Shown here piece by piece: positions 8,177-12,613 of a stretch of DNA of 12,613 nt. This DNA comes from Entrophospora sp. SA101. Taxonomy: Eukaryota; Glomeromycota; Glomeromycetes; Entrophosporales; Entrophosporaceae. The notes beneath the pieces were generated by a model. That model searched no databases. It saw nothing but the letters and a program-made list of their open reading frames with translations, and was not told the DNA's origin. The translations under genes and the position numbers were made by a program. The DNA lies in NCBI GenBank assembly GCA_958430865.1, contig CAUDNR010004099.1, forward strand, positions 1-12,613, given 5' to 3'. The first letter of the stretch is position 1; each line of letters begins with the position of its first letter.

Positions 8177-8489
8177 AAGGATATAGAGTTAAATGATTAT
8201 CTGATAGTGAACTATCTTGTTACGCGACAAAATAGAATATTATTTTTGTTATTATCATTTTGTTATTGTCATATTAACTAACATTAGTTAATTTTTTATA
8301 AGGATTTAGGGTTAAACAATTGATTCAATAGTGAACAATCTTGTTACGCGACAAAACAGAAAACATTATTATATTATTATTTAAAAAAGGATCTAGGGTT
8401 GAATGATTGATCTTATGGTGAACAATCTTGTTACGCGATAAAGCAGAAAACATTATATCATTAAAAATTGCGATCTTGTTACGTAATCA
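8177..8489. repeat. Three diverged 70-bp direct repeats plus a partial fourth
   Basis: Units start at 8177, 8300 and 8387 with AAGGAT-TAG-GTT and run about 70 bp through GTGAAC-ATCTTGTTACGCGA-AAA-AGAA. The best conserved part is ATCTTGTTACGCGA (around 8214-8227, 8338-8351, 8425-8438), and a fourth partial copy, GATCTTGTTACG, lies at 8472-8483. Spacing is uneven (123 and 87 bp). None of the units is open in a shared frame. They may be subterminal repeats of an unseen transposon, a degraded satellite or binding sites; the function is unknown. Confidence 0.8.
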
Positions 8490-8584
8490 ATAATATTACA
8501 TATGTATATATTTTTATAATAATATTATTGTTTTAAAAATTTATATTTTTGGGGCAATTAGGGAAAATTTTCCATTAAACCAGA

Positions 8585-8687
8585 TATCCGCTATATCGAG
8601 AAGGTTTTTATTATGGAACCGTTCTTTGAACTTTATCCGTAAAACCGAGATTTTCAATTAGTATTCGCTAAATCGAGATTCACTGTA
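8585..8687. mobile_element. Candidate pogo/Tc1-like transposon end with three motif copies
   Basis: Three related motifs are found: TATCCGCTATATCGAGAA (8585), TATCCGTAAAACCGAGAT (8634) and TATTCGCTAAATCGAGAT (8662). The last runs into TCACTG followed by TA (8686-8687). Read from the right, this is TA then CAGTGAATCTCGATTTAGCG, which has the form of a Tc1/mariner-pogo terminal repeat next to a TA target. The opposite end was not found in the window, so it is a solo or truncated end. Confidence 0.5.
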
Positions 8688-8716
8688 TATTTTTTATAAA
8701 ATAAATAATTTCAAAT

Positions 8717-9125
8717 AGCTAGCAAACTATATGATGGCGAAGAAAATTTGGAGTTAGATCGGTCTAAAAGGTTGATATTTATATTTTTCTTATTTTAAGT
8801 TGCAATAAATTATATTTGTTTCAGGTTGGGTGCTTAAAAAGAAAACAAATGAAACCAATTAAAGAATAGATCCAAAGGTCAAAACTTGCTAGAAGTTATG
8901 TTTCATGCAATAACAGTAAATTCAACCAAAAATGACAGCTAAAAATATGCACAAAGAACTTTTAAGCGTGTAGAACAAGATGAGCTCGAAGCAGAACTTC
9001 TACCATTGCCAATTGGATAACTAGAACTTGTACAGGCTGAAAAAAAAAGGCAGAATAAACATTGGATTTACTATTTTAAAATATTATCGTCCAATAAAAT
9101 AATAATGAATATTCAGGATTTATGA
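8717..9125 (+). pseudogene. Two-exon decayed coding remnant, family unknown
   Basis: A short exon (about 8717-8770, reading SKLYDGEENLELDRSKR) ends in AG before GTTGAT. A 54-bp intron ends in TTTCAG at 8824, and the second exon continues in the same phase. Its frame runs to a TGA at 9123-9125 but is interrupted by stops at 8835, 8850, 8940 and 9018. Between the stops the residues look genuinely protein-like: NLLEVMFHAITVNSTKNDS, then KYAQRTFKRVEQDELEAELL. All four stops could arise from single substitutions of common codons. This pattern fits an inactivated gene or transposon exon. I could not place the family. It lies just right of the transposon end at 8585-8687. Confidence 0.5.
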
Positions 9126-9240
9126 TAAAAAAAAATTACTATTTTTTGACCTTTAATCTGACGTACACATAATAACTAAAGAAAAGTTTTCCTGGAATTG
9201 TATCAGTGGATCTGCAAATTACTTCCTAAAATCATATTAA

Positions 9241-9250
9241 TATATATAAA
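9241..9250 (+). promoter_or_regulatory. TATA-like element upstream of UBC9
   Basis: TATATATAAA lies 100 bp before the UBC9 start codon, at a plausible distance for a fungal TATA box with a leader of some 60-70 bases. In DNA this AT-rich such matches are common, so support is weak. Confidence 0.3.
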
Positions 9251-9349
9251 AATGATTGAAAGTAAAACGAATGTCGCACCATTTTTTTACATTAAACTTT
9301 TGCTTTCTTCGAAGAGTCACACAAAATTCATTTACACTTCTATTTCAAA

Positions 9350-10454
9350 ATGTCTGGAATCTGTTTAGCTCGTCTCACTGAAGAACGTAGGCAATGGAGA
9401 AAAGATCATCCTTATGTGAGTGTTTAACGAATGTATATTTATGTATGTATATTTTTGGTATATTAAAACCAAAAACCTTTTACTTTTTACAATAAAGGGT
9501 TTTTATGCCAGACCAATGAAAAACGAGAAAGGCTTAGATTTATTAACTTGGCAAGCTGGCATTCCAGGAAAAAAAGGAGTAATTATATATAGTCACTAAT
9601 TTTTTTTTACTTATTGATCATATTTGTTAAAAAAGAGTTTTCAGCTTTTTTTATTTTAAAAAGTAGCGTTGTAAATACTATTATTTAATTTATTAAAAAA
9701 ATTTTTTTTTCAGACACCTTGGGAAAACGGTGTTTATAAAATGATCATGACATTTCCTGAAGGTAGGCTATTTCCTTATTATTTGGACAGAATCATATTC
9801 TCTAAAAATTTCGCGATTTATTATAATTTGGGTATATATGCTTTATGAAGTGAGTGCAATCATTTGTCTTGTGTATACTTGATGTTTATTAATTAATAAT
9901 TAATGCTATTTGATTTTTTGGTTGTTGTCATAGATTATCCTTCAAAGCCACCAAAATGTAAGTGTAGTAGTCAAAGTTTAATTGTTCTATAGGTTAGACA
10001 AAAAAAAATATATTTATTAATTATTAATAATAATGAATATTATTATTGTATAGGTAAATTTGCACCGGCTCTCTTCCATCCAAATGTCTATCCATCTGGC
10101 ACAGTTTGCCTTTCTATTTTAAATGAAGAAGAGGATTGGAAACCTGCTATTACCATCAAGCAGGTAATAAACCTTTTTTTCGTTCCAACTTTCATAAAAT
10201 AATTTGTTTATAAAATTTTTTTTTGAAAATAGATTTTATTAGGTGTCCAAAATCTTTTAGATGAACCAAATCCTGAAAGTCCTGCGCAATCTGAAGCTTA
10301 CATGTTGTATAAGTAGGTATTTTTTAACTTTACATCTTTAAAGATTACAACTTTCAAAATTTTTTTTTGCTTATAACTTTTTAATTTTATTAGGAAAGAT
10401 CGTGTTGCATACGAAAAAAAAATAAGACAACAAGCAAAAGACAATCCAGCATAA
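9350..10454 (+). CDS. UBC9: SUMO-conjugating enzyme UBC9 (E2), seven exons
   Basis: UBC9 takes SUMO from the SAE1/UBA2 E1 as a thioester and transfers it to lysines of target proteins, mainly in the nucleus. Exons are 9350-9415, 9498-9578, 9714-9762, 9934-9957, 10054-10163, 10233-10312 and 10394-10454. They join in frame to 156 residues, against 157-158 in yeast and human. It opens [21 protein letters not shown], the SUMO-binding N-terminal helix typical of UBC9 rather than other E2s. The active site follows: [15 protein letters not shown] with His82-Pro83-Asn84 and catalytic Cys92. Next is [20 protein letters not shown], with the acidic insert and IT-KQIL segment special to UBC9. [16 protein letters not shown] precedes the C-terminal helix. 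The fourth exon is only 24 bp. All introns are GT-AG. No damage is visible, so it should be functional. Confidence 0.97.
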
Positions 10455-10694
10455 AAATAAATTTACGTTATTAAGTATGTAAATACTAAATTAAATATTT
10501 ATAGATTCATCTTTATTATATACATGTTAGAAACTATCTATTATTTGATTCAATTACTTCTTGTTATATTTTATCTTTTTTATTTGAATAGTTATCAATA
10601 AATTTTGCTATCATTACCATTTTATTAAATTTATTTGAAGTTTGCAGTTCATGTAACACAAATTTTTGGATTTCCCTTTCAAAATAAAAAAATT

Positions 10695-12613
10695 ATGGAC
10701 AAGTTGGATTTTTTTCTTGTTTGCATAGTAACATTTTATTTTGATATTATGTCCTTTTACAAAGGTCGAAGAAAGTTTTAATATTCAAGTAACACGTGAT
10801 ATTTTGGAATATGAAGTTGATATTGAAGGTTTAGAAAACATGAGGTTTCATAAAATAATAAACATTTTTGAGTTTCCTAGAACTTTTTATAGGCTCTTTA
10901 ATATTGTGTGGAATAAGTTGACCTATTATTCATATTATGAAAATTTTAATTCCTACTTGGATTAAATTTTATTCCCAATATGTTGATAAGTTATCTTTTT
11001 AAATTTAAAAAAATAATAAGGTAGGTCAATTTTATTTTATGTAAGATAAATTCTAATCGAATAAATAAGCAAATCATCTTTGCTTATGAATAAAAAAAGT
11101 TCGTATCATTTTTGGTTTATTTAATGTATATACACTTTCTTGTCTTCAATCATCAATCAAAAAATCATTCGTCAAAAAAGTTGCTATTTTATTTGGCATT
11201 ATAAGTGGTTGTCATACAATATTTTGGGCAGGCAGAACATTACCAAACATGTTTACATATCCATTAGGTAACTAAAGAAGAAATCTTTTATTTTTATTTT
11301 TTATGATGAATTATTTATACCTAAGAAAATTCATATATATAGTATTAAGGTTTTCTCATTGGGTGATGGCTACAATTCATCATCATCACTACCATCACCT
11401 TCTAAAACTTCGAAAATGAAAAAACGCATGTCTTCAATGATCCATTGTTTAATTTTATGGCAGTAACATTTTGTTTCGAGGTTTCAACATTACTTTCTTT
11501 GATCTTAATACTGGAATTATCACTTAGAAATTTGAATTTCTATGAGTTACTTCATCTGCTATTCCTGTTCATTAGGTAGATAACCAATATTTAGTTATTA
11601 CTACATATAACTCGTATATTCATAAGTATATTAATGAATATATATATGTTTTTTTATACATTCAAATACAGCATTAACCTTAATTATTGATTCATACTTT
11701 TGGCAGGCATTTATGTGGCCAGCATTTCATTTCAATGTAATATTGGGCAAAAGTGTGGACTGAGGAGCAAGTATAGTTCTTACAAAAGCTAATATTTGAT
11801 ATATATTTTTTTCTATCAAATATTTATCAAAAGGTTCATCTTTTCACATCTATCTCACATCTTTATTGTTAAGTATACTTTCAATATTTGTGGATTGACA
11901 TATTCATGAATTTTTCCCTCCATGATAATTTTTGTGTTTTTATTCACATGTTCAGCACTTGGAATTAATTGTATGGATGTATGTAAATTGAATTTTTATA
12001 TGTATATTTAATTACTTAATCATTAATACTTATTATTATTAAATTAATAATAATAATAATAAAGCAAACAACATGTATCAATATTAGTTCATAATTTGTT
12101 AAAGTTGATTATGGGACTTCTTTTTTTAAGCCTTCTTTTCATAAGTTTGTTGATGGCTATTATTTCAAGTTATAATTACCCTGGCGGAGTGGCTTTACAA
12201 AACTTGCATGTTATTGAAAAATGATTTCTTGGTGGTAAGAAATTTTTTATAATTTAATTCCATTTTATTTTTTTTAAAAATAGATATCTTATATTTATAT
12301 ATATATATATAGCTAGAATACATATAAATGTTGATTCAGCAATGACAAGTGTATCCAGATTTGGTGAATTGAGAAATGACTGGCATTACTCAAAAGATGA
12401 ATCACATTTGTCGCCAGAAGATTATAAATCATATACACATTTATTAACTTCTAGACCTAAATTTCATGAAGGTAGTTTTACCATCATTGATATGGTTGAT
12501 GGATATCAATTTTTGAGAATCAAAAAAACAAATGAACTTACTCTGATGTGGATTAATTTGTTTAATCTACTTGTTAGCTATAAAAAAAACAATTATTATC
12601 AGTTTAAAGAAAT
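10695..12613 (+). pseudogene. ALG12: Broken ALG12 alpha-1,6-mannosyltransferase, runs off window edge
   Basis: ALG12 adds the eighth mannose to the lipid-linked oligosaccharide in the ER lumen (GT22 family, multi-pass membrane protein). Landmarks appear in order. ILCPFTKVEESFNIQVTRDI (from 10744) is the near-invariant start; EFPRTF follows at about 10870, where a few residues before PRTF seem lost. KFYSQY lies near 10950 in another frame. VRIIFGLFNVYTL to GRTLPNMFTYPLG spans 11099-11267. A hydrophobic segment, TFCFEVSTLLSLILI, lies at 11463-11575, and DSYFWQAFMWPAFHFNVILG from about 11690. MAIISSYNYPGGVALQNLHV spans about 12155-12212, and IHINVDSAMTSVSRFGELR starts at 12318. Damage: the ATG at 10695 is one base out of frame with the conserved start; there is a frameshift near 10940; TGA replaces the conserved Trp at 11761-11763; another TGA is at 12222-12224; and about 11800-12100 is nearly unrecognisable. 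It starts about 240 bp after UBC9. The last exon is open to the window edge. Confidence 0.85.
12045..12061. repeat. TAA microsatellite inside the ALG12 remnant
   Basis: About five and a half TAA units sit in the poorly recognisable part of the ALG12 pseudogene, in what was probably an intron. It is simple-sequence DNA only. Confidence 0.6.

Noticed and set aside
7761..8489. CRISPR-like array
   Set aside because: The 24-bp units are contiguous without spacers, the 70-bp units are diverged and unevenly spaced, and the host genes are clearly eukaryotic.
352..10454. Functional gene cluster of SRP72, ATG12 and UBC9
   Set aside because: The three are housekeeping genes of separate pathways, and the last is 5 kb away beyond repeats; no shared role is indicated.
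1..12613. tRNA, rRNA or snoRNA genes
   Set aside because: No cloverleaf with A and B boxes, rRNA-like block or convincing C/D or H/ACA arrangement was seen by eye; a covariance-model scan would be decisive.

Overview
The window looks like nuclear DNA of a very AT-rich filamentous fungus. Its genes are split by many short introns (about 60-170 bp) with GT...AG borders, and the intergenic DNA is full of decayed transposons. The mix of gene style, hAT/pogo-like debris and base composition resembles an arbuscular mycorrhizal fungus such as Rhizophagus. That placement is an inference from general character, not a match I could run.

Three apparently intact conserved eukaryotic genes anchor the window. 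On the minus strand (352-3110) is SRP72, a signal recognition particle subunit, in nine exons. Facing away from it across a 228-bp shared promoter is ATG12 (3339-4059, plus, four exons), the ubiquitin-like autophagy modifier. At 9350-10454 (plus, seven exons) is UBC9, the SUMO-conjugating E2. All three read through cleanly after splicing and carry their diagnostic motifs. They are housekeeping genes in protein targeting, autophagy and sumoylation; nothing suggests they form a cluster with a joint function.

From about 10695 to the right edge lies a broken copy of ALG12, the ER alpha-1,6-mannosyltransferase of N-glycan assembly. Long stretches are still recognisable in order, but they are interrupted by frameshifts, small losses and in-frame TGA codons, so I call it a pseudogene.

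The 5 kb between ATG12 and UBC9 (4060-9349) is a transposon and repeat graveyard. It holds a 119-bp miniature inverted-repeat element with an exact 8-bp target duplication (5059-5193) and an 845-bp hAT relic with terminal repeats and a decayed transposase tail (5943-6787). It also holds an unplaced 93-codon ORF (7048-7329), a broken coiled-coil coding remnant (7395-7640, minus) and a 24-bp tandem repeat readable as an octapeptide repeat (7761-7874). Further right are a perfect 21-bp inverted repeat (7932-8042), three diverged 70-bp repeats with a TTGTTACGCGA core (8177-8489), a pogo/Tc1-like element end (8585-8687) and a two-exon decayed coding remnant of unknown family (8717-9125).

I found no convincing novel multi-gene system. 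The best leads are the transposon structures, the unassigned ORF and remnant, the GC-AG intron of SRP72, and the live or dead status of ALG12.
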